From contig WHVD01000083.1 of NCBI GenBank assembly GCA_015178975.1, forward strand, positions 248,001 through 312,000: a DNA stretch of 64,000 bases. Reading direction: 5' to 3'. Origin of the DNA: Hysterangium stoloniferum. Lineage: Eukaryota; Basidiomycota; Agaricomycetes; Hysterangiales; Hysterangiaceae. This document shows, piece by piece, positions 11,880-23,670 of the stretch. Under the pieces are notes generated by a model that worked only from the letters and a program-made list of their open reading frames with translations, made no database searches and was not told the origin of the DNA. Numbering within the stretch: position 1 is the stretch's first letter; the number at the start of each line of letters is the position of its first letter. The translations under genes and the position numbers were made by a program.

Positions 11880-14765
11880 TGTTACGACCGTGTCGCAACC
11901 CTATCGGTCCTGAGGTTATCGCCACTTATCAACGTTTCAAGTCACCATCTCGGAAACCATCGGCCCCAAAGCTGACGAATGTTTTCGCGAAGATCAAACT
12001 CCGTTTACGCCCACGTCAAAATAACTCATATTGTCTGGTCAAACTTTGATATGTCCCCTTTATTATGTTGATCCGTTCAATCTTATGTTTCACATATGTC
12101 TATCTATATTTGTAGTCCTTGAACTATTTCCTTTTATCGTAACCCCGCTCTCAGTTATCATCGGCCTCCGAACTAATCATAAACTTCCCGTTCCTAGTCA
12201 AGCTTATTGTTAATACCGTTTTCCACCCTTCTCCCCATTAGTATTTTCTAGACACCTGTTACTTGTATATGAACCCACTGTAGTTGTAGTTACTAGGCAA
12301 TCAGAATATCGACTCAGAATACCCTCATACGCCTGTAATAGTCTCATACTAAGAATCCCCCCATCCGCCTCTGCATGCACTCGCCCACTCCCGGCACCGA
12401 CCCCTTGGCCTGACGCTCGACTTGTCCTTCAGTTCCGATCGGTATCTTGCCAAAAAGAGCTCTTTAGGATTAAGTCTTCGCCCGCCCAAAATCTAAGGAC
12501 ACCCTACGGATATTTGCGAGGGCGCAGCACATAAGCTGAAGCCAAGTCCTTCCGATTGGTCCCTGTCGGCCACCGACATTAGTCAGTTTTCAGTTCTTAA
12601 CAGTATATTCTGATTTCACACTTGCATTTTCCATTTAATTATGCCTCTGAGAAGAAATGCCAAGCCAAGCGGCGAAGCAGAATCTTCCACTCTCAAGTCT
12701 CCTTTCCTGTATACAGCCCAAGCTACTCAGAGAACCCCGCTACCAGAAACCTCCGAAGAATCTCACTTTGTGGAGATTACCGGCGATGCTGAAGAAGTAA
12801 CTGAAGCAACCGATCCCGAAGCAACTGAGGAGATTAACAATCAACCAGTCATGGAACACGAACCCGAGGATGGCGACCAACCTCAGGCTAGTGGCTCCAA
12901 GAAGTCCGCAAAAAAGACACCGGCTCTCGACCCTGAAGAGACATGGGAATTGTTTTCAGGTACTCTAGGATCCCTTAACGAATTCCTTAGAAGCAATATC
13001 AAGGAAAAGGAACCTGGGCAAACCCGAGTCAACAAACCCGAGCCATTCACTGGCTCAAACCTGAAGAAATTGCTGACATTTCTTATGCAATGTCGATTCA
13101 AGTTTTGGGACCGCCCAGCTGCATTCGCAACGGATGACCGAAAGGTAAACTTTGCACTCTCATACCTTAAGGATTCCGCAGCAGCCTGGTTTGAACCCAC
13201 ATTCTCTGGCCTCACCTCCGAAGACCCCGATTGGCTTCACGATTGGGATGCCTTTGTCGAGGAACTTGAAACCAACTTCGGTCCCTACAACCAAACTGGC
13301 AATGCCGAAACCGCGCTTTCTAATCTCAAAATGAAAGACACTCAGCGCATCACCGATTACATTGTCCAGTTCAACAACCTCGCCACACGTTGCGACTGGG
13401 GCGATTCGGCCCTCCGTTACCAGTTTTAACTCCAGCCTTCCGTCTCGCCTCAAAGATGAAGTTTCCAAAGGAGAGACCGGCAAGCTGAAGACCCTCCCTC
13501 TCATGCATCTGAAAGCCCAAAACGCAGATGCCCGATACTGGGAACGACATTCGGAAATTAGTTGTGAAAACCCTTCGGACAAGAAATCGTCGGACAATAA
13601 GAACGCCAACAAGTCTGGTAATCAAAAACCAACAACAGTGGCAATTCGACCTCCGATAAGAAGTCCGAAAACAAAGGGGCTAACGACAAAAAAGGCAAGG
13701 GAAAACAGTCGAATAAGTCTCAAGACAAAGACAAACCTGACTTAACTGGCAAACTCGGCTCTGATGGCAAGCTCCTACCACAGGAAAAGCAATGCCGAAT
13801 GGACAACAACCTTTGTTTGTTGTGCGCAGATCCCGGACACCGAGTCGCTGCATGCCCAAAAGCCACAAAATAGTCATGGTGGTTAAGGGAAGAGAAGTAA
13901 AATTTCAAGCGCCAGGACCCCTCGAATTTTTATATGTAAAATTTTGCCGAGTCACATGATGTTTTGACACACCCAGCCATACCCAACAAGTTTTTATGTA
14001 TGGGATCTAGATTTTCGGCCTCCTTGGGATTTCAGCCAAAAGGGGAGATACTGTTACGACCGTGTCACAACCCTATCGGTCCCGAGGTTATCGCCACTTA
14101 TCAACGTTTCAAGTCACCATCTCGGAAACCATCGGCCCCAAAGCTGATGAATGTTTTCGTGAAGATCAAACTCCGTTTACGCCCACGTCAAAATAACTCG
14201 TATTGTCTGGTCAAACTTTGATATGTCCCCTTTATTATGTTGATCCGTTCAATCTTATGTTTCACATATGTCTATCTATATTTGTAGTCCTTGAACTATT
14301 TCCTTTTATCATAACCCCACTCTTGGTTATCATCGGCCTCCGAACTAATCATAAACTTCCCGTTCCTAGTCAAGCTTATTGTTAATACCGTTTTCCACCC
14401 TTCTCCCCATTAGTATTTTATAGATGCCTGTTACTTGTATATGAACCCGCTGTAGTTGTAGTTACTAGGCAATCAGAATATCGACTCAGAATACCCTCAT
14501 ACGCCTGTAATAGTCTCATACTAAGAATCCCCCCATCCACCTCCACGTGCACTCGCCCACTCCTGGCCCCGACCCCTTGGCCCGACGCTCGACTTGTCCT
14601 TCAGTTCCGATCGGTATCTCACCGAAAAGAGCTCTTTAGGATTAAGTCTTCGCCCGCCTGAAATCTAAGGACACCCTACGGATATTTGTGAGGGCGCAGC
14701 ACATAAGCTGAAGCCAAGTCCTTCCGATCGGTCCCTGTCGGCCACCAACATTAGTCAGTTTTCAG
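11880..14765 (+). mobile_element. Ty3-type LTR element with gag only (non-autonomous fossil)
   Basis: Two direct LTRs of family B (11880-12602 and 14052-14765), over 90 percent alike by eye, flank about 1.45 kb. The internal part holds a gag frame and, just before the right LTR, a purine tract (AAAAGGGGAGATA) fitting a polypurine primer site. There is no protease, reverse transcriptase or integrase. It is inserted in a reverse LTR of its own family and so is younger than that LTR. Gag shows a few breaks; the LTR similarity suggests a moderately recent insertion. Confidence 0.88.
12641..13870 (+). pseudogene. Ty3-type gag region (fossil)
   Basis: Starts at an ATG 38 bases after the left LTR (MPLRRNAKPSGEAESST). 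It has an acidic N-terminal part, then the capsid-like block NKPEPFTGSNLKKLLTFLMQ, KVNFALSYLKDSAAAWFEPT and LSNLKMKDTQRITDYIVQFN. Near the end a CCHC knuckle (CLLCADPGHRVAAC) is recognisable. This is the gag of fungal Ty3/gypsy elements. The region is broken (a small number of breaks). Confidence 0.85.
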
Positions 14766-15128
14766 AAGGTTACAATAAGTTTGGAGGCCATGAAATAACT
14801 GAGAGTGGGATTACGAGAAAAGGAAATAGTCTGAGGGTTACAAGTATATATAGACATATGTGAAACATAGAGTAGAACGGATCATCATAATAAAAAGGGA
14901 CGTATCAGAGTTTAACCAGATAGTATGAGTATATTTTGACGGGGGCATAAATGGAGTTTGACCACTGTGAAAGCATATGTCAGCATCATGGGTCTGATGG
15001 TTTCCAATGCGATGACTTGAATGCTAACTTGAAATGTCGATAGGTGGCGATAACCTCAGGGACTGTCGGGTTGCAACACGGTTGTAACAGGAAGAGTGAA
15101 AATCCTACTCCATGACACTGATATGACT

Positions 15129-15869
15129 TGTTATGACCGTGTCGCAACCCGACGGTCCCCAAGGTTATCGCCTCCTATCGACAAATCATGTCATTGTTCA
15201 AGTCTTCACATCGGAAACCGTTGGCTTCCTGATGCTGACATATGCCTTCACGGTGATCAAACTCCATTTACGCCCCCATCAAAATATACTTGTACTATCT
15301 GGTTAAACTTTGATACATCCCTTTTATTATGATGATCTGTTCTACTCTATGTTTCACATATGTCTATATAAACTTGTAACCCTCGGACTATTTCCTTTTC
15401 TCGTAATTCCGCTATCGGTTATCTCACGGCCTCCGAACCAATCATAACCTTCCCGTTCCTAGCCAAGCTTATTGTCAATACTGTTTTCCGCTTTTCTCCT
15501 AGTTAGTATTTCCTAGACACTGAATACTTGTATATGAACCCATTGTAGTCGTAGTTACTAGGCAATCAGAATATCAACTCAGAATACCCTCCTACACCTA
15601 CAGAAGTCTTATACTAAATATTCCACTATCCGCCTTTGCATGCGCTCGCCCACTCTCGGCCTCTGACCCCTTGGCCCGACACTCGACTTATCCTTCATTT
15701 CCAATCAGTAGTTTCGCCGAGAGGTATTCATTAGGACTAGTCTTCGCCTGCCCGAAATTTAAGGACACCCGACGGATAATTGCGAGGGCACAGCACATAA
15801 GCTGAAGCCAAGTCCTTCCGATCGGTCCCTGTCAGTCCACTGACATTAGTTAGTTTTCAGTTCTTAACA
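15129..15869 (+). mobile_element. Solo LTR, family B, forward, in the Helitron helicase sequence
   Basis: Begins TGTTATGACCGTGTCGCAAC and ends …TTCAGTTCTTAACA. The flanks tgact (15124-15128) and tgatt (15870-15874) look like a target duplication with one difference. It contains the shared LTR core near 15790. Confidence 0.88.
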
Positions 15870-15913
15870 TGATTGCAAATGTAGTGTTTAAGGATGTTAT
15901 TATTGATCCATGA

Positions 15914-16602
15914 GTAAGTATTTGAAGATGAACGAGTGCAAATGGTTTTTCCTTATTGTGCTTTTACGCTAACTCTCGTACATATATATTGTACAAGTGG
16001 ATAGAGTTTATCCACTAAGTGGATCGATACATGATAAACCACATCATAACCTGCATCACCTATTGTATCATATGCGCAGCTCCACTTGTTCTGGTGCCTA
16101 CACCTTCAACACTTGAATCTCAATAGTATTTAGCAAAGTTATGAAAGGAGACTGACTTATGTCTTTCAGGTTCAGTCAATTCACAAGAAAATATAATTGT
16201 ATATAATTATAAATAATTAATAATCTTTAATCACTTTAAAAATAAGTTTCTCTGGGTGAGATCACATGCTCTAATAAATACTTAGAATTGTTGATACAGA
16301 GTAAAGTTGTGGGGTGGGGGGCTTATCCCCCCACGGGTCATAGCTTTGTATAATAGAAATGGCATTCATTAAGCACTCTACATGACGAGATTGGAAGTTG
16401 TTAAGCTGCTTCGAGTCTTAGACTCGGACGCCCGTTCGGAATCCAGCCGAATGGTATGCAGCAGAATCTGCGCCTATGAGTTTGACATTCCCTTCGCGAG
16501 GATGTAGAACTGGAGGTGGGTTGTTTCCACGCTAATACTTATTTAGCTTCCACGTTCAACGTTTCAACCCCTGCAACGTCTTTTTCAACGTGAGCTCACA
16601 GC
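15914..16602. other. Non-coding interval with a GC palindrome
   Basis: AT-rich sequence after the Helitron helicase stop; the last 230 bases become CpG-rich and probably hold the promoter and leader of the gene starting at 16603. At 16314-16334 GTGGGGGG and CCCCCCAC pair across a CTTAT loop. It could be a Helitron 3' hairpin or a chance structure. Confidence 0.5.
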
Positions 16603-17416
16603 ATGGGCGGATCCATTTCCGCCCAGCCGCCTGAACAGCAAGATGTTGTCTATGCCACCTCTGAAGATCAGCATCCACGGTATTATGTCCCGCCACAGAT
16701 TCCTGTCCACGGTCAATTTTTAGCATTCAACTCGGATGCGTCTTCGTCCCTTCAAGCCATTGTGGGAGGATATCACACGAGTAAGCCAAAATTATTACCG
16801 TCCAAATTGATTCATTTATATACGGAATTTATGTCAGAGATCCCGCATATAATTATGGGAATGTGCAGACGGGTCCAATACAGGGTTTTTCTCCGAGCTG
16901 GCACGCCCAAGAGATGTCAATTAATTCAGAAATGAGGTGCGTCGCGTCGACACTAATATTTTCAAGTATGACTTATTTAATGTTGACAATAGTCTGAGCA
17001 ACGTTGTGCCCCAGTGTAAACGAACCAAATACGAGTCCTGCAGTGGCGCCTTCACATATAGGTTAGGACGGTTTGCTCTGTAGGAATGCAATCATAACGT
17101 GATATGCTACAGGTACTAGTATAGGTCACGACAACCAAGCATCCAATCCTTCCTCTGTGTTCGCGAATGCCGCAACGAACATCCGTACCATATGCAATAC
17201 GCCATGACATTTAATGGCGTCCATAAGGGAGTCAATTTTCACCGGGTGCAATCATGCAATCTGCCACTGTCTTCCCCTGGGAACAATATTCCGTCTACAA
17301 TGAACCTCCACAATCATGGCTTTTGGATAGACAATTTGTAAGTTCTCAGCATTGGTGAGAAAACCCAAGCCTGATTTTTTTCCAGAGCCATGGGTATGAA
17401 CATCATGCAGATATGA
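16603..17416 (+). CDS. Hypothetical protein, about 195 residues, five exons
   Basis: ATG at 16603 (MGGSISAQPPEQQDVVYATS), ten bases downstream of a G/A-poor leader. GT-AG exons that keep frame: 16603-16780, 16840-16936, 16993-17061, 17125-17337, 17386-17416 (TGA). The product is rich in Ser, Asn and Gln at the start. Its middle (VVPQCKRTKYESCSGAFTYR, then FLCVRECRNEHPYHMQYAM) has Cys and His spaced as in a degenerate zinc finger. I do not recognise a family. A zinc-finger frame follows at 18033, so this could be the 5' half of one larger gene with an insertion or long intron at 17417-17815. Exon phases fit; the last exon is the weakest call. Confidence 0.5.
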
Positions 17417-18032
17417 ACATCATAGTTGCGCAGAACTACATGATGTGGAATCTCGTTGTCAATGAGATCACTGGTGGTCACACGAGTTGACAGGACCACG
17501 GTGTATTGTCTAGAACCGAGACGGGATACAGGAGGTTACAGCGTACAGTAAGGTAAGAGAGAGAAAACTACCTAGGCTATATACATATATGATGTGGTCA
17601 CGTGCCAGAACAAAAGGAGTGGAACAAAGGAAACAAGAAACAAAGGGTGAACACATAAGGAGTGAACACGTAACAGGAACAATGAGTGAACGCGTAAGAC
17701 TGGGGCGCCAGGCTTACATGATGTCAACTGACGCCCCACCGTTTGACGACCGAGAACAGTCCCAAGCTCAGGCTCCAGGGGCAGCCACCCAACTCATACT
17801 GAAAACATCCTGTAGGTGCCAGTTTTCATCATATGTATACCGAAGCGTTGCAGTGTATATGGATATGTAGCTGGAGAAGGCAACGCTGGCCACTCCCATC
17901 CGACAATCACCGAGTTGCAGCACTCGGATGTAACCAACTATTATTCCATGTTAGGGGTGCACTACGAGGGGAGTTTAGCAATGTATGTGTTTATTTACTC
18001 TGGGATTTTTACATATAAACTAATGATGACAA
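17417..18032. other. Interval between the two frames; possible insertion and 5' exons
   Basis: 17487-17810 has few stops-free stretches, a TATA-like GCTATATACATATA and an AG-rich half, and looks like an insertion, but I found no clean target duplication. From about 17823 (after a possible acceptor GTGCCAG) a frame reads AGEGNAGHSHPTITELQHSD and NYYSMLGVHYEGSLA up to a good donor at 17983. That donor phases into the zinc-finger frame after the acceptor at 18060, so this is probably an upstream exon of that gene. Confidence 0.4.
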
Positions 18033-18965
18033 TTGTTCTCAACCGCATTTTTGTATTCCAGCTCCCCTCAACCTAACAATTCGGAACCCGACAATTCTGT
18101 GGCTACAAATATCGGGACCATAGACGTGTCGGGTAATGTTATAGGAAGGAGGCCGGATAAAAAAAGTGTACCAAAGCCAATGGGACGCTCTGATGCGGGA
18201 CTCTCCCCATTTTCCACTGCATTCCTCAAGATATCTTCGGGTAGCATCCCGCCGATCATGCCCGCCAAGGCTAAGAAAGGAAAGAGAAAGGCTGTCGAAC
18301 TTATAAAAGCAGATGAAGGGGCTGGGGTACCTCAAAACAATACGCCCTACATTTCCCGGAAGCGCAATCCCCGCTACCGTCTCAAGATCCCGCGCAAAGA
18401 ACTTTTGCGTGTGGTTTTTGACCTTCGATCACTTCCTGCGCCGTCCAAGAGCGTTCCTGATATTGTAAAGTACATTGGAATGGGCTTCAACCTTAAGCAA
18501 TGTAAGTTGTGTGGGGTTGTTTCAGAAAAGCTGGCCTACCATTGGGTCAAGGTTCACGCCTATGCCGACCTCCTCAGCCAATGGCAACTGAGATTGGCAA
18601 AATCCACTGCCATGAGGGCAATAAATTCAAAATGGCAATTTGACATTTTGATCGCTGCTGCCTACCTTTGTCCCATTCCGCAGTGCGAAGAGTCAGTGGT
18701 ACCTTCACCCTCGGCCTATGCGACGGCGGAATCATTTCACGATCATATCGGGCTCCATATCAGGCGTTCTATACATCTAGCCAAAAACCCTCCAAGACAC
18801 AAAGGCCATGTTGTGTGGGAGGAAGATGACAAGGTTATCACATACCAGGCGGAGAAGTACGTTAAGGAGCATCTGTTCTGGCAAGAAGAAGACTATCGCA
18901 TATTCCCTAGCCGGGAACACAAACTCGTTTGGCTGTTACACCAGGCGAATCCTCTGCCTGAGTGA
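18033..18965 (+). CDS. C2H2-like zinc-finger protein, single long 3' exon
   Basis: Open from the acceptor at about 18060 to TGA at 18963. The first in-frame ATG is 18258 (MPAKAKKGKRKAVELIKADE), but upstream residues (…TNIGTIDVSGNVIGRRPDKK) also look coded. Two zinc-binding clusters are visible: CKLCGVVSEKLAYHWVKVH (C-x2-C…H-x4-H, about 18505) and CPIPQCEES … FHDHIGLHIRRSIH (about 18670-18775), with a basic N-terminal tract. Such spacing suggests nucleic-acid or protein binding, probably nuclear; no specific family is recognised. The gene may include exons back to 17823 or even 16603. No break is visible in the long exon. Confidence 0.6.
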   Translation: MFSTAFLYSSSPQPNNSEPDNSVATNIGTIDVSGNVIGRRPDKKSVPKPMGRSDAGLSPFSTAFLKISSGSIPPIMPAKAKKGKRKAVELIKADEGAGVPQNNTPYISRKRNPRYRLKIPRKELLRVVFDLRSLPAPSKSVPDIVKYIGMGFNLKQCKLCGVVSEKLAYHWVKVHAYADLLSQWQLRLAKSTAMRAINSKWQFDILIAAAYLCPIPQCEESVVPSPSAYATAESFHDHIGLHIRRSIHLAKNPPRHKGHVVWEEDDKVITYQAEKYVKEHLFWQEEDYRIFPSREHKLVWLLHQANPLPE

Positions 18966-19830
18966 GTAGTTGGTCGCGGGATATGTATGCGACTTGGATG
19001 AAGAGGTACTGTTATCTACGTCAGAGAATGAGCACGGGCACACGCACGCGATATGATCCGTAGACTATATTTAGGTGACCACAATTCACAAACAGGACCC
19101 AACATGTATAAAATGTTTGCTTCTCTAATATCACTTTATTCAAAACTTACTATGCGTTGTGCGGCTTCGACACACCCAAATGATTTCTCTCGCATCACTA
19201 AACCCTAGTGTAAATAGCAATCCGCTGCCCGTAATCGGTAAATGTTTAACAATTAATCATAGCCTGGCGCCTAAATCCCAATATCAACATTACAATCGGT
19301 AGCATACTTTTGCTGATTACTGTAAGTACTGCTACACCTTGAAATGTAGGAGCACATTAGATGAGGGATACTATTAAAGGGTCGCGAGGAATCCGACACT
19401 AGTGTCGGCTATTCCGAAGAGCAAGTGATCCCTTCCTTTATTACTCACTTTGACAGCTAATACCGAAATACGCGGTTTCTACCGCACGCGCTGAAGAACT
19501 ACATTTCTCTTTTCGTTACGGCCACAATACTAAGAGATTCGTCAATATACTGAACGAACCACTCAACCTCCAGCTACACATTGATGTCACTGAAATATTC
19601 CAGGTGGGGTGCCTGATAACAGAATTGGAGGCCTGACTGAAACTGTTGACATCGATCTCACCTTTATCCCGCCATGTTTCGTGGTGACAAATAATGATTA
19701 TGTCATAGAATTCTTAGGGTATATAGCCAACATATATGACTACCTAAATTAAAAATTTCAGGTCAATTGGTCAAGTACTCATTGAGTTATTCAACATTCT
19801 TTGACATATAAAAAATCATTGAAATGGTTT
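18966..19830. other. Intergenic, no gene recognised
   Basis: No frame longer than about 60 codons and no domain. Moderately AT-rich and CpG-containing, so it looks like host spacer rather than old transposon. CpG drops sharply after about 19800. Confidence 0.45.
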
Positions 19831-19835
19831 TGTCC

Positions 19836-20211
19836 CCCACTGTAGTTGCCATGCAGGTAGTTGCCACACAAGCCTTGGAAGAGTTTGCCTTGACAGTGTA
19901 TTCAGAAACCTTATATCTGCCTTTTCTGCAGAATAGGTAGAGGTCATTTATCCATGTGTTGTTGTTTCTCCTTCCTTAGATATGAGATTACCATCAGAAC
20001 CCCACAAATGGGATATATTGGGTTTTTTGGAAGTTGACTGTTTCCCCTTATTGCTATTTGTGGACTTCTTGTCATTCTTCTTATTGGAATTTAATTTGCC
20101 AGTATTATTATTGCCAGAAGACTTGCTACTTGATACCTTGTTACCTGGTGCACATTCCATTGGATTTTCTTGGGGAACTTCTAAGTTTATTCCTCTTCTC
20201 TTTCTGTACAC
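19836..20211 (-). pseudogene. Ty3-type gag C-terminal remnant (fossil)
   Basis: On the minus strand, a Lys/Asn/Ser-rich linker (KLNSNKKNDKKSTNSNKGKQ) followed by KPNISHLWGSDGNL parallels the linker and pre-knuckle part of the gag at 13.7 kb (KPDLTGKLGSDGKL). CpG-poor and old, with several breaks. Confidence 0.65.
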
Positions 20212-20221
20212 TCAATATTCC

Positions 20222-20378
20222 GAACTCTGAATATCCATAAGCTCTGACACTTATCAGTCCTCTGAAATTAAGGATATCTGAGCATTTGCATAGTGGCACA
20301 GCATATAAGCTGAAGCCAAGTCCTGACCTTACCTGGAAGTATGTACATATCCAAGTTCCCAGTTATTTCCTGATAGTT
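20222..20378 (+). mobile_element. LTR 3'-end fragment with the shared core
   Basis: Contains CAGCATATAAGCTGAAGCCA near 20301 and resembles the fragment at about 48180-48420. It ends where the next LTR begins. Confidence 0.45.
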
Positions 20379-21995
20379 TATTATGACCAGAAGATCTGCC
20401 AGACTCCAGCCACTACCATATATGCACCCACACCCTATACACACCAGTTATCAGTTAACTGGAATACCTGCCAGGACCCAGACACCGAACCTGTCCATAC
20501 CCGACCCTCTGTGTCTTGTGCATCAGTCACCAGACCCCACTGGGACCCATGCACGTCAAAGCCTGTCTGTCTGATCCCATTCCATGCACCAGTCACTGGG
20601 GCTCTGCCTGGATAATCTGACAGCTCTTTAACTGAGCCCTGTTCCCATTATAGTCAAATGACCTGTCATGTTTCAGACTCTGCCTCCATTCCATTCCATT
20701 CCTAATACCTAGTTTGGTGTTTACTCATCTTGTTTCATGATTACTTGTTTAGGATCTCATTATTACTGGATTTGGTATAACATACATTTCACAGTCTATA
20801 TAGTCTGGCAGATGTTGTACATACAATCCAGTCAGAAAATCAGCTTAGATCCCCCCAGTAATCTCAATACATTTTCCATTCTATTCCTCTCTTTGAAACA
20901 CACTGCTATTTCCCTCATTGGAGCCCATGGGGCTCCCTGACTGGTCCCTCGACCTATCAACCCCTGACCTATCAACTACACCCAGACTCCCTGGGTTTCC
21001 CATCTGCCCATTTGAAATTGGATGCCACAATCTCACAAGGGTGCAGCCTATAAGCTAAAGCCAAGTCCTACTGGAATACCTGCAGGTTTCTCCAGAAACC
21101 CTCCACTAAGCCTTGCACACATCTTAACATAGTTCTGGAATAAGTCCCAACCTGGAACTTAACAGTATATCAGATCTCACAATTACAACTCAGTCATCAT
21201 GGGTCCCAAATGTAAAGCTACCAAAGGACCATCTCAACTTCAATTCCCTTTGCAACTCTACCCCACCCAGTCTGACACTCTAGCTCAGCCTATCACATCA
21301 GGCTCCAAATGTCGTTTCATTGAAGTTTCTGATGTTCCTGAGGATCCCAAGGATGATGGGGAAAACCCAGACTCTCCCACCAAACCCCCAGTACAACCTA
21401 CCAAAGATCCAACCATACTACTCTTCAAATCCTTTGGAAATTTCTCTGAATATCTGAAAGCAGCAGACAACAACCTCAAAGACAGAGAACCGTCTCACAT
21501 AAATGTCAAGGAACCTGAACCATTTTCCAGCAAGAATCTGAAGAAATTGAAGAATTTCCTCCTTCAATGCCATTTTAGTTTCTGTAACAGACCTTCCACA
21601 TTCAAAACTGACAGCTAAAAGTCAACTTTGCACTTTCTTATCTAAAAGATTCTGTGCAAGATTGGTTCAAACCCAGACTCTCCAGATTATCCAATAAGAA
21701 ACTGGAAACTAACTTCAAACCTTACAATCAATCCAGCAATGCAGAAAATGAACTTATGTATAACACTCAAAATGAAGGACAATCAACGAGTTTCCAAATA
21801 TCTCATCAAGTTCAACACTCTCACTACATGCTGTGGTTGGGATGATTCTGCCCTCAGACACCATTTTTATATGGGTCTTCCAGTCATCTCAAAGATGATA
21901 TCTGCAAAGAAGGAAAGCTGAAAACTCTACAACTCATGTGGATGAAAGCTCAGAAATATGATGCCCAATATTGGGAACACCATGAACTAAGTTGA
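20379..21995 (+). mobile_element. Ty3-type LTR (family A relative) plus gag remnant, CpG-depleted fossil
   Basis: An LTR of about 751 bp (20379-21129) has the same order of landmarks as solo LTR family A (TATGACC start, TATA region near 20800, core near 21050, CTTAACA end), but nearly all CpG sites have become TG or CA. Seventy bases on, a gag frame starts at 21199 (MGPKCKATKGPSQLQFPLQL) with KEPEPFSSKNLKKLKNFLLQ, homologous to the gag at 12.6 kb, traceable to about 21995. No pol follows. The element is broken in several places and clearly older than the copies at 6.4, 48.5 and 50.9 kb. Confidence 0.8.
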
Positions 21996-23107
21996 TATCA
22001 GATATAAGGTGTAAGTGTGGGTGTGTAGAAACTAATATAGATTCTCTGGCTATTGTACTATGGTGTTAAGTGTGGGGTTCACAGGTGGGTCTCTGGGGGA
22101 AACCCATGGAAGGTCTGTGTAAGGGGACATTCCATTCCTTCCCTCTAGTTTATGTCATGGCTATATTGGCCAATCCTTAGAGGTTATTGTACATTATCTC
22201 CTGTAATTTCCTCATATTTCTTAGAGAGTTATTCCACCCTCTAGGAATATTCTAAGATAGAGTATGTGTCTATTTGGATGAGCTGTCATTCTATTTTTAG
22301 ACACTCCATGTTTCGGAGCACCTAGCAGAGATGCCTTCCTTATCCTTTTCTTTTTGGATATCCCTCTGCTAGGTGAGTGGTTTTCCATCCTGTATATATT
22401 AGCTACTTAATACACTTTGGATATCCCTCTGCTAGCCTTGTGTGAGTACCACAGGCCCTGTTAGAGATAGCCCTTACAGTCTGGGGAAGGACTTGGTGTG
22501 AGAGGTACTGCAAAATATACTCCGAAATATAGTCTGGACAAGCCCACACTATATTTCCATTATTATTTCTATTTTCTCTCTATTTTATTATATGCATATA
22601 TTTAGTTTGATGACCTATGCATTCGGTACATTGACTCTTGTGGGCACATACATGCCAGACCTATATTCTAGTGCCGGTAGTTAGAACTCAGACACTTTTT
22701 ACCCCATAACCATGACTTACCCAGACACCCACTTAGTGTCCTGTAAGTTGTGATTGGGGTATCATCTTGACTGTCACAGATAGGGTTTAACTACCAGTGC
22801 AATCATAGTTTTGAACTATACTAGTCGAAACTCGAATCATTATCTCAATCCGTGCGGACTATATCCACACTACTCTCTTTATTCGACTCTCTTGTTATTT
22901 CCTTAAACATTCAAGTAGTCGCTCATAATTGAACTCCAAAGTCAATTCTCTTTATTTCATCTTAGCTATCTATTCTACTTAGGATAGCTAATACTCTTAA
23001 CCGTATTGAACTACATAGTCAATACACATTTGGCCTGTATTAGACTTAGATAGTCAATACATCATTGTGTCATACCTAAACAGTTGATATTCTTTGTATA
23101 TAGAACG
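21996..23107. other. CpG-poor repeat debris, no gene
   Basis: No coding signal. Near 22053 TGTTAAGTGTGGGG followed by GGTCTCTGGGGGAAACCC resembles a reverse LTR end of family A. From 22800 the sequence is AT-rich with recurring 'tagtcaata' words at 22990-23070. Confidence 0.4.
22316..22436 (+). repeat. CCCTCTGCTAG promoter-like repeat, copy 1
   Basis: CCCTCTGCTAG occurs twice, flanking a TATA-like CTGTATATATTAG. The same arrangement (CCCTCTGCTAGGTAAGT, CTGTATGTATATAAA, CCCTCTGCTAG) recurs at 38622-38738. It is probably the promoter part of an otherwise unrecognised LTR family. Confidence 0.5.
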
Positions 23108-23530
23108 GTTAGAACTTCCACCACTCTTCACACTTGGCTTCAGCTTATGTGCTGCACTCTCACAAGATCACATTGTCCAACTTCAAACAGGAGTAGATGG
23201 GAAACCCATAGGTTCCAAGAATATGCTGAAGCAGATACTAAGTTGAAGCTAAGTTGATTTTCTAATCAGATTGTAAGTACAGATAGTAGCTAGACTATAT
23301 AGACTAGTATGTAAATTATTGTATTACACATCCTGAGAGACAAAAAGACATACATAACAGGCATACAGTAAGACAATAAACCAGATGTCAAATGGGCAAA
23401 GACAGATTGGGAACAAGGGGTCCAGAATGTCCAGGTGGAGTCCAGTGGCTGGTTCATACATATGTCATAGAGAGTTGGATATCTATAGGATGGGTTCCAG
23501 GTCCCAGTGGGTTTCCCAGTCCTAACAGTA
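23108..23530 (-). mobile_element. LTR remnant, family D, reverse
   Basis: The right edge …CCCAGTCCTAACA is the reverse complement of an LTR start. A promoter-like part near 23260 is shared with 46480-46550, and the LTR core is near 23146 in reverse. CpG-depleted; boundaries approximate at the left. Confidence 0.6.
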
Positions 23531-23670
23531 CCTTCCCTGTAAGGCTGAAGTTCCAAAGAGGCCCTAGAACTTGTTAAGGTTCATCAGTTACATGTACTGT
23601 AGAGTCAAGCAGGGAGTACTTGTAAGGGAGAGTTGGATTCCAGGCAGAATCCAGACATGGTTCTTAACAC

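Larger units (their letters stand above)
11458..15089 (-). mobile_element. Solo LTR, family B, reverse, split by a gag-only LTR element
   Basis: The two halves (11458-11879 and 14766-15089) are adjacent parts of one reverse-oriented family B LTR (TGTTAAGAACTG… to …TTGTAACA). The target duplication is ggaag at 11453-11457 and 15090-15094. The gag-only element 11880-14765 sits in its middle. It contains the shared LTR core near 11520. Confidence 0.88.
11303..15913 (+). pseudogene. Helitron PIF1-like helicase, C-terminal end, split by nested LTR insertions
   Basis: Three plus-strand pieces belong together by sequence and by the target duplications between them: 11303-11457 ([20 protein letters not shown], then [20 protein letters not shown]), 15090-15128 (GRVKILLHDTDMT) and 15870-15913 (IANVVFKDVIIDP and a TGA stop). 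This is the end of a PIF1-type helicase, including the NKSQGQS motif of domain VI, as carried by Helitron rolling-circle DNA transposons. Everything upstream of the last motifs is absent, so this is a 3' fragment. Removing the solo LTR at 11458-15089 (duplication ggaag) and the one at 15129-15869 restores the helicase order. A GC palindrome at 16314-16334 could mark the element's 3' end, but no CTRR terminus follows it. Confidence 0.85.

Noticed and set aside
17487-17910. Solo LTR bounded by the repeated word cgagttg
   Set aside because: The right-hand copy lies inside a frame that continues on both sides, and the ends do not read TG…CA, so the match is probably chance.
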